NCBI RefSeq assembly: GCF_000006945.2
Contig: NC_003197.2
Coordinates: forward strand, 1,798,001-1,862,000
Reading direction: 5' to 3'
Length of the DNA stretch: 64,000 bases
From: Salmonella enterica subsp. enterica serovar Typhimurium str. LT2
GTDB taxonomy: Bacteria; Pseudomonadota; Gammaproteobacteria; Enterobacterales; Enterobacteriaceae
Each line of letters begins with the position of its first letter. The stretch's first letter is position 1. The notes beneath the pieces are model-generated. The model saw nothing but the letters and a program-made list of their open reading frames with translations, made no database searches and was not told the origin of the DNA. The position numbers and the translations under genes were made by a program. Below, piece by piece: positions 41,602 through 50,932 of this stretch.

Positions 41602-43233
41602 TTAATGTTTGATAATATATAAGTTTTTCACATAAATATTATCCAGCGGGTCTTTACCGGTATACCCGCCCACCCAGGGTTTCACCAGGCGCGCGTTAAC
41701 GTAGTAATACACCGGCACAATAGCCGAGTCTTTATCTAACTGCTGCTCCGCTTTAGCGTAGAGTTCGCTGCGCTGCGTATCGTCCGCCACTTTCAGCGTG
41801 TCGGCAATCAGCTTATCAAACGCCGGGCTCTTATAATGCGCGGTGTTATTTGAACTGTCGGACAACATGGTATTCAGGAACGAGGTCGGTTCATTATAAT
41901 CTGCGCACCACCCGGCTCTGGCAACATCAAAGGTGCCCTGATGACGGGTATCCAGGAAGGTTTTCCATTCCTGATTCTCCAGATTCACATTGACGCCCAG
42001 ATTTTTCTTCCAGATAGACGCCACGGCAATGGCCAGTTTTTTATGCAGATCGGAGGTGTTATACAGCAGGTCGAATGTTAAGGGCTTATCCGCCGTAAAG
42101 CCGGCTTCAGCCAACAATTTCTTCGCTTCTTCATTACGCTTTTGCTGGGACCATTTGAACCACTCAGGCTCTACCAGTTTTGCGCCATCGGTATACGGCG
42201 GCGTGTAGCTATAAGCGGGTAAATCGCCCTGATTTTTAACCTTATTAACAATAATGTCGCGATCTAACGCCAGTTTCAGCGCGGTACGCACGCGGACATC
42301 GTTAAACGGCGCTTTTTGATTATTAATTTCGTAATAATAGGTACACAAATAAGGGTCTACGCGGACTTCATTCGGGATCTCTTTCTTCAGTTTCTGGAAT
42401 AATTCGATCGGCATATTGTTATAAGTCATATCGATCTCGCCGCTGCGGTAGCGGTTGACATCCGTCACCTCCGAAGAGATAGGCAAATAAGTTACCTGAT
42501 TGATGACGGTTTTGGCGTTATCCCAGTATTGCGGGTTACGCTCCAGCACGATACGTTCGTTCACCACCCAGTTTTTTAACTTATAAGCGCCGTTAGTGAC
42601 AATATTGGCCGGTTGCGTCCATTTATCGCCAAATTTTTCGACCGCTGATTTCGGTACAGGAGACACTGAAGGGTGGACCAACAATTTGTAGAAATAAGGC
42701 ACCGGCTCACTTAAGGTCACTTCAAAGGTGTGATCATCAAGCGCTTTTACCCCCAGATCGGTGGCGGGTTTTTTACCGGCGATAATGTCATCGATATTAG
42801 CGATATGACCGTATTGCAGATAGCTGGCGTACGGCGATGCCGTATTAGGATCGGCCAGGCGTTGCCAGCTATAAACGAAATCATGGGCGGTGACGGGCGT
42901 ACCATCTGACCATTTCGCATTTTCACGTAGATGGAATGTCCAGACTTTAAAATCTTTATTTTCCCATTTTTCCGCGACGCCCGGTGAAGGATGCCCCTCG
43001 ACATCACTAATTAATAAGCCTTCGAAGAGGTCACGGCTGACGTTCGATTCCGGCACGCCTTCAATTTTATGCGGGTCGAGAGACTGCACTTCTGATCCGT
43101 TATTACGTACCAACGTTTGCTTGTCGGCTAACTGAACGCCGGCGGGCACGTCTGCCGCAGTCGCGGCGCTGGCGGCGATGAGCGCAGTGAGTATTCCCGC
43201 TGCAATCAAACTTTTTTTCGTGATGTTAGACAT
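41602..43233 (-). CDS. oppA: Periplasmic oligopeptide-binding protein OppA
   Basis: OppA binds peptides of two to five residues in the periplasm and passes them to OppBCDF. The 543-residue precursor starts at 43233. Its signal peptide (KKSLIAAGILTALIAASAATA) is cleaved after ATA, before ADVPAGVQL. Family landmarks include VSRDLFEGL, WSDGTPVTAHDFVYSW, NERIVLERNPQYWD and YWADYNEP-like GWCADYNEPTSFLN. An in-frame reading to 43350 has no family similarity. The mRNA start region is a C/A-rich stretch fitting the GcvB sRNA target described for oppA in Salmonella. Confidence 0.97.
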   Translation of the reverse strand: MSNITKKSLIAAGILTALIAASAATAADVPAGVQLADKQTLVRNNGSEVQSLDPHKIEGVPESNVSRDLFEGLLISDVEGHPSPGVAEKWENKDFKVWTFHLRENAKWSDGTPVTAHDFVYSWQRLADPNTASPYASYLQYGHIANIDDIIAGKKPATDLGVKALDDHTFEVTLSEPVPYFYKLLVHPSVSPVPKSAVEKFGDKWTQPANIVTNGAYKLKNWVVNERIVLERNPQYWDNAKTVINQVTYLPISSEVTDVNRYRSGEIDMTYNNMPIELFQKLKKEIPNEVRVDPYLCTYYYEINNQKAPFNDVRVRTALKLALDRDIIVNKVKNQGDLPAYSYTPPYTDGAKLVEPEWFKWSQQKRNEEAKKLLAEAGFTADKPLTFDLLYNTSDLHKKLAIAVASIWKKNLGVNVNLENQEWKTFLDTRHQGTFDVARAGWCADYNEPTSFLNTMLSDSSNNTAHYKSPAFDKLIADTLKVADDTQRSELYAKAEQQLDKDSAIVPVYYYVNARLVKPWVGGYTGKDPLDNIYVKNLYIIKH

Positions 43234-43247
43234 TGTGTTTGTACTCC
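43234..43247 (-). promoter_or_regulatory. oppA translation start with GcvB-like target
   Basis: On the minus strand GGAG (43244-43247) is the ribosome site and ACAAACACA (43234-43242) lies directly before the ATG. The C/A-rich stretch is complementary to the G/U-rich R1 region of the sRNA GcvB, which blocks oppA translation in Salmonella. Confidence 0.6.
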
Positions 43248-43997
43248 ACTCATTATAATTACTGGTTTTTACCAGCCTGTTTAATCCCGTCAGGGTTCCT
43301 GTGCAGCACTGGTGGTGTACTGCCAGGTCTGTCACTGCTTTTGCTATCACCGACTTTATTTATTCTGACGATTCGTTCGATCGCCTTTCGTCGATTCGGT
43401 ATACGACGTACCTGCCCACGTCGCACGTTATTTCTGACAACCATCTAAATGAAAATACTTATCAACAATGTGAAATCTTCTACAAAAATGTTTGGCCGAA
43501 AAGTATCAAATGCGTTTCTGAACCGCCAATTCATTTTACAATTTTGTTAACCAATTCTCTTTTATGGAAAAATCCCTGCCCAAAAAAACAGTTAAACAAT
43601 GTTAAAAATCTTTGATTTATTCTTTATAATCAATAAGTTGAAAGAAAAATATCTCTCTGTCGCATCGTAGGTTATGCCTGCGCCAGAAAACACACACAAA
43701 TTTAACAAATGCTCATTATTTAGCACATTCATCTACGATGGAGCTGAAACAACTAATAACATTTCAATAATCCTTCATCAAGCCCCAGAGTATGGTGTGA
43801 ATAAAATAACAGACCTACCGCCTCTCACGGTCTCAGTAATGTTGATAATAGTTTGATTAATAAAAATAAATAGCGTTAGATTATATTAGTATTTTTTATC
43901 ATTTAAACGCTGAATGCTTATCAAAGTAAGAAGTGTTACGTGGGAATGTCACAAGGCGGCCCCTTAGGGCGCCGCCTGTAAATCAGCAGGTGGGAGT
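43248..43997. other. Long intergenic region between oppA and ychE
   Basis: About 750 bp, AT-rich toward ychE, holding the oppA promoter and leader. Short open readings here have no family match or clear ribosome site. The repeated palindrome AGGCGGC ... GCCGCCT (43954-43977) near ychE is described separately. I assign no promoter sequence. Confidence 0.6.
43954..43977. terminator. Hairpin after ychE
   Basis: AGGCGGC (43954-43960) pairs with GCCGCCT (43971-43977), with CCC-TTA-GGG inside. It is downstream of ychE on the minus strand. It lacks a clear T run, so termination is probable but not certain. Confidence 0.5.
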
Positions 43998-44645
43998 TTA
44001 GTTGAGCAAGCCGGGGAAAATGCCTTTTATTCCTGTGACAATAAATTCGATGCCGAGCGCCATTAACAACAACCCCATGATTCGGGTAATAACGTTGATA
44101 CCAGTTTGCCCCAGCAAACGAACCAGCCACGGCGCCATACGGAACACGCCCCAGCAGCAAAGCGCAAAAAGCGCAATGGCAACTGAAAAGCCAAGCAAAT
44201 GCGCGATGCTGTGATAACGCGTCCCCCAGACGATAGTGGAGCTGATCGCCCCTGGCCCCGCCATTAACGGCAGCGCTAACGGCACAACGCCAATGCTCTC
44301 GCGTATGGCCGTCTCTGACTTTTCTTGCTTGTTTTGTTTATCTTCCCCCAGCTTCCCGCTGATCATCGACATTGCAATGGTGACAACCAGGATACCGCCC
44401 GCAATTCTGAACGAATCAATAGAAATACCAAAGAGTTGCAGGATGCCATCGCCGAGGAATAAGGAACTCCACAAGATAATCGCAACCGACAGATTCGCGG
44501 TGAGGTTAGTTTTATTACGCGCCGTGGCCGTCTGGTAGCTGGTCATGCTGATGAAAACGGGGATAATCCCCACCGGGTTAACCAGCGCAAAGAGCCCGAT
44601 AAAGAACTTAAAGTAAACAGGAAAATCAAAAAGCGGTTGAATCAC
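43998..44645 (-). CDS. ychE: MarC-family inner membrane protein YchE
   Basis: A 215-residue inner-membrane protein of the MarC/UPF0056 family with about six helices. It opens with GTG at 44645 and the conserved MIQPLFDFPVYFKFFIGLFA, followed by LVNPVGIIPVF. The cytoplasmic loop GKLGEDKQNKQEKSE is charged, and the next segment VVPLALPLMAGPGAIS is a MarC signature. Transport activity has not been shown for the family. It is divergent from adhE; the shared gap is 476 bp. Confidence 0.93.
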   Translation of the reverse strand: MIQPLFDFPVYFKFFIGLFALVNPVGIIPVFISMTSYQTATARNKTNLTANLSVAIILWSSLFLGDGILQLFGISIDSFRIAGGILVVTIAMSMISGKLGEDKQNKQEKSETAIRESIGVVPLALPLMAGPGAISSTIVWGTRYHSIAHLLGFSVAIALFALCCWGVFRMAPWLVRLLGQTGINVITRIMGLLLMALGIEFIVTGIKGIFPGLLN

Positions 44646-45121
44646 GGTTAGCTCCGAAGCGTTAGCCGGATGAAGTCAATGTTCGTTAATGATCAAAACG
44701 CGCAGAAGATACGCCTTTTATTCGCATAGTTCACCTCTTATCTACGCCTAATTTCATCCATTCATCGCTGTTATTTATATGTACTCGTTATGCTAATCCA
44801 CTCACTCTTCATGATAACGATTTCTTAACAATTTACATAAAAGGCTAAAATGGCCTGCTGAAAGGTGTCAGCTTTGCGTAATCTTGATTTAGATCACACA
44901 ATCGCTACTCAGAAGTGAGTAATCTTGCTTACGCCACCTGGACGTAACGCGTTAGAGTTAAATGATACTAACGCAGAAGCTCTTTTAGTAAATCAGAGCG
45001 AAACGGACGTTAAGTAACCACCTGAATTTCAGGCATTTATACAAAGTATCGTCGATCTGTCTATACTCACGTATCGCGCAGATGATTTACTAAAAAAGTT
45101 TAACATTATCAGGAGAGCATT
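44646..45121 (+). promoter_or_regulatory. adhE promoter and long leader region
   Basis: A 476-bp gap between divergent ychE and adhE. The E. coli adhE gene has a long leader with Fis, Cra, NarL and RNase III control, and the size here fits that. The ribosome site before the start is AGGAG at 45111-45115. No individual operator was assigned. Confidence 0.6.
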
Positions 45122-47800
45122 ATGGCTGTTACTAATGTCGCTGAACTTAACGCACTCGTAGAGCGTGTAAAAAAAGCCCAGCGTGAATATGCCAGTTTCA
45201 CTCAAGAACAGGTCGACAAAATCTTCCGCGCCGCCGCTCTGGCTGCCGCTGATGCCCGCATTCCGCTGGCCAAAATGGCCGTCGCCGAATCCGGTATGGG
45301 TATCGTGGAAGACAAAGTGATTAAAAACCACTTCGCTTCTGAATATATTTACAACGCCTATAAAGATGAAAAAACCTGCGGCGTGCTGTCTGAAGACGAC
45401 ACCTTCGGGACCATCACCATTGCTGAACCTATCGGCATTATTTGCGGTATCGTTCCAACCACTAACCCAACCTCTACCGCGATCTTCAAATCGCTGATTA
45501 GCCTGAAGACCCGTAACGCCATCATCTTTTCTCCGCATCCGCGCGCTAAAGAAGCAACCAACAAAGCGGCAGACATCGTTCTGCAAGCGGCTATCGCTGC
45601 CGGCGCGCCGAAAGATCTGATTGGCTGGATCGATCAACCTTCCGTAGAACTGTCTAACGCGTTGATGCACCACCCGGATATTAACCTGATCCTCGCCACT
45701 GGCGGTCCAGGCATGGTTAAAGCTGCATACAGCTCCGGTAAACCGGCTATCGGCGTAGGCGCAGGCAACACTCCGGTTGTCATTGATGAAACCGCTGATA
45801 TCAAACGCGCTGTGGCGTCTGTTCTGATGTCTAAAACCTTCGATAACGGCGTAATCTGTGCTTCTGAACAGTCTGTTGTCGTTGTTGATTCCGTCTATGA
45901 TGCCGTTCGCGAACGTTTCGCCAGCCATGGCGGCTACATGCTGCAGGGCCAGGAGCTGAAAGCGGTTCAAAACGTTATCCTGAAAAATGGCGCTCTGAAC
46001 GCCGCTATCGTCGGCCAGCCAGCCTACAAAATCGCTGAACTGGCAGGCTTCTCCGTACCAGAAACCACCAAGATTCTGATCGGTGAAGTTACGGTCGTTG
46101 ACGAAAGCGAACCGTTCGCACACGAAAAACTGTCTCCGACTCTGGCGATGTATCGTGCGAAAGATTTCGAAGAAGCGGTAGAAAAAGCAGAAAAACTGGT
46201 CGCTATGGGCGGTATCGGTCACACCTCCTGCCTGTACACTGACCAGGATAACCAGCCAGAACGCGTTGCTTACTTCGGTCAGATGATGAAAACCGCGCGT
46301 ATCCTGATCAACACCCCGGCCTCTCAGGGTGGTATCGGTGACCTGTACAACTTCAAACTCGCACCTTCCCTGACGTTGGGTTGTGGTTCCTGGGGTGGTA
46401 ACTCCATCTCTGAAAACGTTGGTCCGAAACACCTGATCAACAAGAAAACCGTTGCTAAGCGAGCTGAAAACATGTTGTGGCACAAACTTCCGAAATCTAT
46501 CTACTTCCGCCGTGGCTCTCTGCCCATCGCGCTGGATGAAGTGATTACTGATGGCCACAAACGTGCGCTCATCGTGACTGACCGCTTCCTGTTCAACAAC
46601 GGCTATGCAGACCAGATCACCTCTGTGCTGAAAGCGGCTGGCGTTGAAACCGAAGTCTTCTTCGAAGTTGAAGCAGACCCGACGCTTTCCGTTGTTCGCA
46701 AAGGCGCTGAGCTGGCTAACTCCTTCAAACCGGACGTGATCATCGCGCTGGGCGGCGGTTCCCCGATGGACGCCGCGAAAATCATGTGGGTCATGTACGA
46801 ACATCCGGAAACTCACTTCGAAGAACTGGCGCTGCGCTTTATGGACATCCGTAAACGTATCTACAAGTTCCCGAAAATGGGCGTGAAAGCGAAAATGATC
46901 GCCGTCACCACCACTTCCGGTACCGGTTCTGAAGTCACACCGTTTGCGGTTGTGACCGACGATGCAACCGGTCAGAAATATCCGCTGGCTGACTACGCCC
47001 TGACCCCGGATATGGCGATTGTCGACGCCAACCTGGTGATGGATATGCCGAAGTCCCTGTGTGCGTTCGGTGGTCTGGATGCGGTAACTCACGCTCTGGA
47101 AGCTTATGTTTCCGTACTGGCTTCTGAGTTCTCTGACGGTCAGGCTCTGCAGGCTCTGAAACTGCTGAAAGAAAACCTGCCGGCGTCTTACCACGAAGGT
47201 TCCAAGAACCCGGTTGCGCGTGAACGTGTTCACAGCGCCGCGACTATCGCCGGTATCGCGTTTGCCAACGCCTTCCTCGGTGTATGTCACTCCATGGCGC
47301 ACAAACTGGGCTCTCAGTTCCACATTCCGCACGGTCTGGCGAACGCCCTGCTGATTTGTAACGTTATCCGCTACAACGCGAATGACAACCCGACCAAGCA
47401 GACCGCTTTCAGCCAGTACGATCGTCCGCAGGCACGCCGTCGTTACGCTGAAATTGCTGACCACCTGGGCCTGAGCGCGCCGGGCGACCGTACCGCTGCT
47501 AAGATTGAAAAACTGCTGGCATGGCTGGAAAGCATTAAAGCTGAGCTGGGTATTCCTAAGTCTATCCGTGAAGCAGGCGTACAGGAAGCTGACTTCCTGG
47601 CACACGTTGACAAACTGTCTGAAGATGCCTTCGATGACCAGTGCACCGGCGCTAACCCGCGTTATCCACTGATCTCCGAACTGAAACAGATTCTGCTGGA
47701 TACCTACTACGGTCGTGATTTCACCGAAGGTGAAGTTGCAGCGAAGAAAGACGTCGTTGCCGCACCGAAAGCAGAGAAAAAAGCGAAAAAATCCGCTTAA
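45122..47800 (+). CDS. adhE: Bifunctional aldehyde-alcohol dehydrogenase AdhE
   Basis: AdhE makes ethanol from acetyl-CoA in two NADH-dependent steps during fermentation and forms long filaments called spirosomes. The 892-residue protein has an N-terminal acetaldehyde dehydrogenase (about 1-440), with its catalytic cysteine in FDNGVICASEQS. After a linker comes an iron-dependent alcohol dehydrogenase (about 450-870), with NAD motif ALGGGSPMDAAK and iron-binding histidines in GLDAVTHALEAY and HKLGSQFHIPHGLANA. The C-terminus is a lysine-rich tail (KAEKKAKKSA). The opposite strand has a long open frame that I reject as a coding artefact. It has a perfect terminator at 47828. Confidence 0.98.
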   Translation: MAVTNVAELNALVERVKKAQREYASFTQEQVDKIFRAAALAAADARIPLAKMAVAESGMGIVEDKVIKNHFASEYIYNAYKDEKTCGVLSEDDTFGTITIAEPIGIICGIVPTTNPTSTAIFKSLISLKTRNAIIFSPHPRAKEATNKAADIVLQAAIAAGAPKDLIGWIDQPSVELSNALMHHPDINLILATGGPGMVKAAYSSGKPAIGVGAGNTPVVIDETADIKRAVASVLMSKTFDNGVICASEQSVVVVDSVYDAVRERFASHGGYMLQGQELKAVQNVILKNGALNAAIVGQPAYKIAELAGFSVPETTKILIGEVTVVDESEPFAHEKLSPTLAMYRAKDFEEAVEKAEKLVAMGGIGHTSCLYTDQDNQPERVAYFGQMMKTARILINTPASQGGIGDLYNFKLAPSLTLGCGSWGGNSISENVGPKHLINKKTVAKRAENMLWHKLPKSIYFRRGSLPIALDEVITDGHKRALIVTDRFLFNNGYADQITSVLKAAGVETEVFFEVEADPTLSVVRKGAELANSFKPDVIIALGGGSPMDAAKIMWVMYEHPETHFEELALRFMDIRKRIYKFPKMGVKAKMIAVTTTSGTGSEVTPFAVVTDDATGQKYPLADYALTPDMAIVDANLVMDMPKSLCAFGGLDAVTHALEAYVSVLASEFSDGQALQALKLLKENLPASYHEGSKNPVARERVHSAATIAGIAFANAFLGVCHSMAHKLGSQFHIPHGLANALLICNVIRYNANDNPTKQTAFSQYDRPQARRRYAEIADHLGLSAPGDRTAAKIEKLLAWLESIKAELGIPKSIREAGVQEADFLAHVDKLSEDAFDDQCTGANPRYPLISELKQILLDTYYGRDFTEGEVAAKKDVVAAPKAEKKAKKSA

Positions 47801-47827
47801 TTCGTTATCTGTTTTAGCATGACAATA

Positions 47828-47853
47828 ACGGCCTCAATTGAGGCCGTTTTTTT
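47828..47853 (+). terminator. adhE terminator
   Basis: ACGGCCTC and GAGGCCGT pair over AATT (47828-47847), followed by a run of seven T residues. It lies 28 bases after the adhE stop codon. Confidence 0.93.
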
Positions 47854-47996
47854 GTTTTACCTGTTTATCTGATGCCTGAAGGCGCTATGCTGATCATCTG
47901 GCCTACGTGCTCACGGCACGCCCTTCGTCAGGAGGCCTGAATAATGACCTCCAAAGCGCTACAGGGCGTTTTATAAGCCGCTCTTTACCTCAGGTA

Positions 47997-48614
47997 TCAT
48001 ATGTGCCGATGACGCTCCTGAATCGCCGTCAGTGAGCCCTCCTCCAGCGCGTCCTTATAATGCTTACGGCAAACTGAAACGTAGCGTTCATTCCCGCCAA
48101 TAACCACCTGTTCGCCTTCGTTATAAGGCCTGCCGTCCTGATCAAGGCGCAGAACCATACTGGCTTTACGACCGCAGAAACAGATAGTTTTTAATTCCAC
48201 CAGCTTATCTGACCATGCCAGCAAGTATTGGCTGCCGACAAAGAGCTCCCCACGAAAGTCTGTTCGTAGCCCATAGCAAAGTACTGGAATATCTAATTTG
48301 TCGACAACCTCGGATAATTGATAAACCTGCTGGCGAGTCAAAAACTGGCTTTCGTCGACTAACACGCAATGTATTGTCTGCCGCGCGCTCTCGGCACGAA
48401 TCTCTTCAAACAAGGATGTATTTTGGTTAAACAATTTTGCCGGCGACGACAAACCGATACGAGAGCTGACTTTGCCTGCGCCGAAACGATCGTCGATTTC
48501 CGCCGTATATACGACGGTACGCATCCCGCGTTCCTGATAATTGTATGAAGATTGCAGCAGTGCAGTCGACTTACCCGCATTCATTGCCGAATAGTAGAAA
48601 TATAGCTGTGCCAT
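47997..48614 (-). CDS. tdk: Thymidine kinase Tdk
   Basis: Tdk phosphorylates thymidine with ATP in nucleotide salvage. The 205-residue protein from the ATG at 48614 has the P-loop SAMNAGKST at 9-17, the DxD-like VLVDESQFL with the catalytic Glu, and the zinc site CFCGRKASMVLR with a second CxxH-like VCRKHYK. An in-frame reading to 48665 adds 17 residues that are not conserved. It converges on adhE and stands alone. Confidence 0.96.
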   Translation of the reverse strand: MAQLYFYYSAMNAGKSTALLQSSYNYQERGMRTVVYTAEIDDRFGAGKVSSRIGLSSPAKLFNQNTSLFEEIRAESARQTIHCVLVDESQFLTRQQVYQLSEVVDKLDIPVLCYGLRTDFRGELFVGSQYLLAWSDKLVELKTICFCGRKASMVLRLDQDGRPYNEGEQVVIGGNERYVSVCRKHYKDALEEGSLTAIQERHRHI

Positions 48615-49205
48615 TGGTCGCAGGACCTCACCTGAGTGAAATAAAGATTGGCGGGATTGTACCATAATTTACCGACGCGACGGCGCGGCTCGCGCTCCGG
48701 TGAGTATTAAGAATTGTACAAACATCGCTCACTATACCCAAAATAATTCGCGTTGCTTAAAGGCGGCAAGGGAGTGAGTCCCCAGGAGCATAGATAACTA
48801 TGTGACTGGGGTGAGCGAGCGTAGCCAACACATAAGCAACTTGAAGTATGAAGGGTATATACACATTCCTTCACAAATTATGCCGTTAAAATTCATCAAC
48901 AATGCTTATCATCACCCGCCAATATGAAAACCTTGTACTTATTGTTACCGTTACTCATACCCGGTGCAAAGTAATAGGGTTTTCTTGTAAGGAAAGCTAA
49001 TACAAGAGATTGATATCTCTGCAATGAGATCGTATTTCATCATGATAAAATGTGACCTGACTCCTAAATTTTTAGCGACAGACGGTGAGTATCCCCCCTG
49101 CCAATAAGCTCTTTTTTGTGCGGTGCCTCAAGGAAAATTTAAGTTGAGATAATTAAAACGTGTGCTTAATAAAGCGTAATTTTGAATTCCTTACATTCCT
49201 GGCTA
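48615..49205. other. Intergenic region between tdk and hns
   Basis: A long gap between divergent genes. It contains the ERIC element at 48733-48859, then AT-rich DNA leading to the hns promoter at 49206. No gene of its own was found. Confidence 0.65.
48733..48859. repeat. ERIC element, canonical 127 bp
   Basis: TATACCCAAAATAATTCGCG at the left, the central inverted arms GTGAGTCCCCAGGAGCATAG and GACTGGGGTGAGCG, and CTTGAAGTATGAAGGGTATA at the right. The length is exactly 127 bp as in the consensus. It lies between divergent tdk and hns. Confidence 0.95.
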
Positions 49206-49234
49206 TTGCACAACTGAATTTATCGCTCTATTAT
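49206..49234 (+). promoter_or_regulatory. hns promoter
   Basis: TTGCAC (49206-49211) and TATTAT (49229-49234) are spaced by 17 bases, 42 bases before the hns start. The leader contains CCAAT (49251-49256), a feature linked to cold-shock control of hns in E. coli. Confidence 0.7.
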
Positions 49235-49276
49235 TAGCTCAACAAACCACCCCAATATAAGTTTGAGATTACTACA

Positions 49277-49690
49277 ATGAGCGAAGCACTTAAAATTCTG
49301 AACAACATCCGTACTCTTCGTGCGCAGGCAAGAGAATGTACTCTGGAAACGCTTGAAGAAATGCTGGAAAAATTAGAAGTTGTCGTTAATGAGCGTCGTG
49401 AAGAAGAAAGCGCTGCTGCTGCTGAAGTGGAAGAACGCACTCGTAAACTGCAACAGTATCGTGAAATGTTAATTGCCGACGGCATTGACCCGAATGAACT
49501 GCTGAATAGCATGGCTGCCGCTAAATCCGGTACCAAAGCTAAACGCGCAGCTCGTCCGGCTAAATATAGCTATGTTGACGAAAACGGTGAAACTAAAACC
49601 TGGACTGGCCAGGGTCGTACACCGGCTGTAATCAAAAAAGCAATGGAAGAACAAGGTAAGCAACTGGAAGATTTCCTGATCAAGGAATAA
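49277..49690 (+). CDS. hns: Nucleoid-associated protein H-NS
   Basis: H-NS binds and silences AT-rich DNA and bridges distant sites. The 137-residue protein has an N-terminal dimerisation and oligomerisation region of coiled-coil type (about 1-83, SEALKILNNIRTLRAQAREC then LEEMLEKLEVVVNERREEE). The C-terminal DNA-binding domain, about 91-137, contains the minor-groove loop TWTGQGRTPAVIKKAM with the QGR triad. The start at 49277 lies after ATTACTACA, a leader region known to pair with the sRNA DsrA. A terminator follows at 49712. Confidence 0.98.
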   Translation: MSEALKILNNIRTLRAQARECTLETLEEMLEKLEVVVNERREEESAAAAEVEERTRKLQQYREMLIADGIDPNELLNSMAAAKSGTKAKRAARPAKYSYVDENGETKTWTGQGRTPAVIKKAMEEQGKQLEDFLIKE

Positions 49691-49711
49691 TTTACTTCCT
49701 GGATGCTTAAA

Positions 49712-49737
49712 ATCCCGCCGCTGGCGGGATTTTTTTT
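49712..49737 (+). terminator. hns terminator
   Basis: ATCCCGCC (49712-49719) pairs with GGCGGGAT (49723-49730) over three bases, followed by a long T run. It lies 22 bases after the hns stop codon. Confidence 0.93.
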
Positions 49738-49767
49738 GCCTGAGTTCTCCGCTGACGACCCCAGGCA

Positions 49768-49796
49768 TAAAAAAAGCGCCGGATTTACCAGCGCTT
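49768..49796 (-). terminator. galU terminator
   Basis: AAGCGC (49774-49779) pairs with GCGCTT (49791-49796). Read on the minus strand the stem is followed by TTTTTT. It lies after the galU stop codon and close to the hns terminator. Confidence 0.78.
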
Positions 49797-49821
49797 CTGT
49801 TAAAAAATTTATAACGTATCG

Positions 49822-50730
49822 TTACTTCTTAATACCCATTTCTTCTTCAAGCCAGGCTTTAAATTCAGCACCCAGCGAATTATGACGGATGCCATATTCA
49901 ACGAATGCCTGCATATATCCTAACTTATTACCACAGTCATGGCTTTTACCCTTCATGTGGTAGGCTTCAACCGTTTCTTTTTCGATCAGCATATCGATAG
50001 CATCGGTCAACTGAATTTCATCCCCGGCGCCCGGAGGGGTTTTCGCCAGCAACGCCCAGATATCCGCGCTCAACACATAACGCCCGACAATCGCAAGGTT
50101 AGACGGCGCGACATCCGCTTTTGGTTTTTCAACCACGCCAACCATCGGCACACTTTCGCCCGGCGCCAGCTCAACGCCTTTACAATCGACCACGCCGTAT
50201 GCAGTCACATCTTCTACCGGCTCAACCATAATCTGGCTATTGCCGGTTTCGTCAAAACGGCGGATCATTTCAGCCAGGTTATCCTGAGACAGGTCGGACT
50301 CATATTCGTCAAGAATAACGTCTGGCAGAATAACAGCGACAGGTTCGTTTCCGACAACGGGATGCGCGCACAATACGGCATGGCCCAGGCCTTTTGCCAG
50401 CCCTTGACGTACCTGCATAATAGTGACATGCGGAGGGCAAATAGACTGAACCTCCTCCAGAAGCTGACGCTTAACGCGTTTTTCCAGCATCGCTTCCAGC
50501 TCAAAACTGGTATCAAAGTGGTTTTCAATAGAGTTTTTAGACGAGTGCGTAACAAGCACGATTTCAGTAATGCCAGCAGCGATACATTCGTTCACGACGT
50601 ACTGAATTAATGGCTTATCAACCAGCGGCAGCATCTCTTTCGGGATAGCTTTGGTCGCTGGCAGCATCCTGGTTCCCAATCCCGCGACCGGGATAACGGC
50701 TTTTTTGACTTTCGAATTAAGGGCAGCCAT
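49822..50730 (-). CDS. galU: UTP-glucose-1-phosphate uridylyltransferase GalU
   Basis: GalU makes UDP-glucose, needed for LPS core, trehalose and galactose use. The 302-residue protein has the nucleotide-binding N-terminus VIPVAGLGTRMLPATKAIPK, then EMLPLVDKPLIQYVV. Further landmarks are QGLAKGLGHAVL and the aspartate in VILPDVILDEY. The substrate-binding stretch GVVEKPKADVAPSN comes later. It is full length. The start at 50730 lies after a GGAGAATT-like site. It converges on hns. Confidence 0.97.
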   Translation of the reverse strand: MAALNSKVKKAVIPVAGLGTRMLPATKAIPKEMLPLVDKPLIQYVVNECIAAGITEIVLVTHSSKNSIENHFDTSFELEAMLEKRVKRQLLEEVQSICPPHVTIMQVRQGLAKGLGHAVLCAHPVVGNEPVAVILPDVILDEYESDLSQDNLAEMIRRFDETGNSQIMVEPVEDVTAYGVVDCKGVELAPGESVPMVGVVEKPKADVAPSNLAIVGRYVLSADIWALLAKTPPGAGDEIQLTDAIDMLIEKETVEAYHMKGKSHDCGNKLGYMQAFVEYGIRHNSLGAEFKAWLEEEMGIKK

Positions 50731-50932
50731 TTAAAATTCTCCTGGACTGTTCATGTATTGAACGTGTTCATTAATCTGTATCGTGTTCCAGTATATCAGT
50801 ACCAGAACAAGCCTCAGGTCCAAAAAGGACTTATATTGGTATAATTAAGACAAATACTTATAAATCTGCCGCAGATAGTAACACTCGTCGGGAAAGGCCG
50901 GTAAAGCAATTTCCGCTCACTCTTCCGTTTGG

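Noticed and set aside
43674..43856. 60-codon frame in the oppA-ychE gap
   Set aside because: It has no good ribosome site, no family match and AT-driven codon use.
45029..47605. 858-codon open frame antisense to adhE
   Set aside because: It lies fully opposite a highly expressed core gene and has histidine, phenylalanine and arginine-rich content with no domain. Long antisense frames arise from codon bias in such genes.
47854..47996. Possible REP-like element between adhE and tdk
   Set aside because: Pieces such as GTGC-TCACG-GCAC and CCTGAAGGCGC are suggestive, but the palindrome is not good enough to call a repeat.
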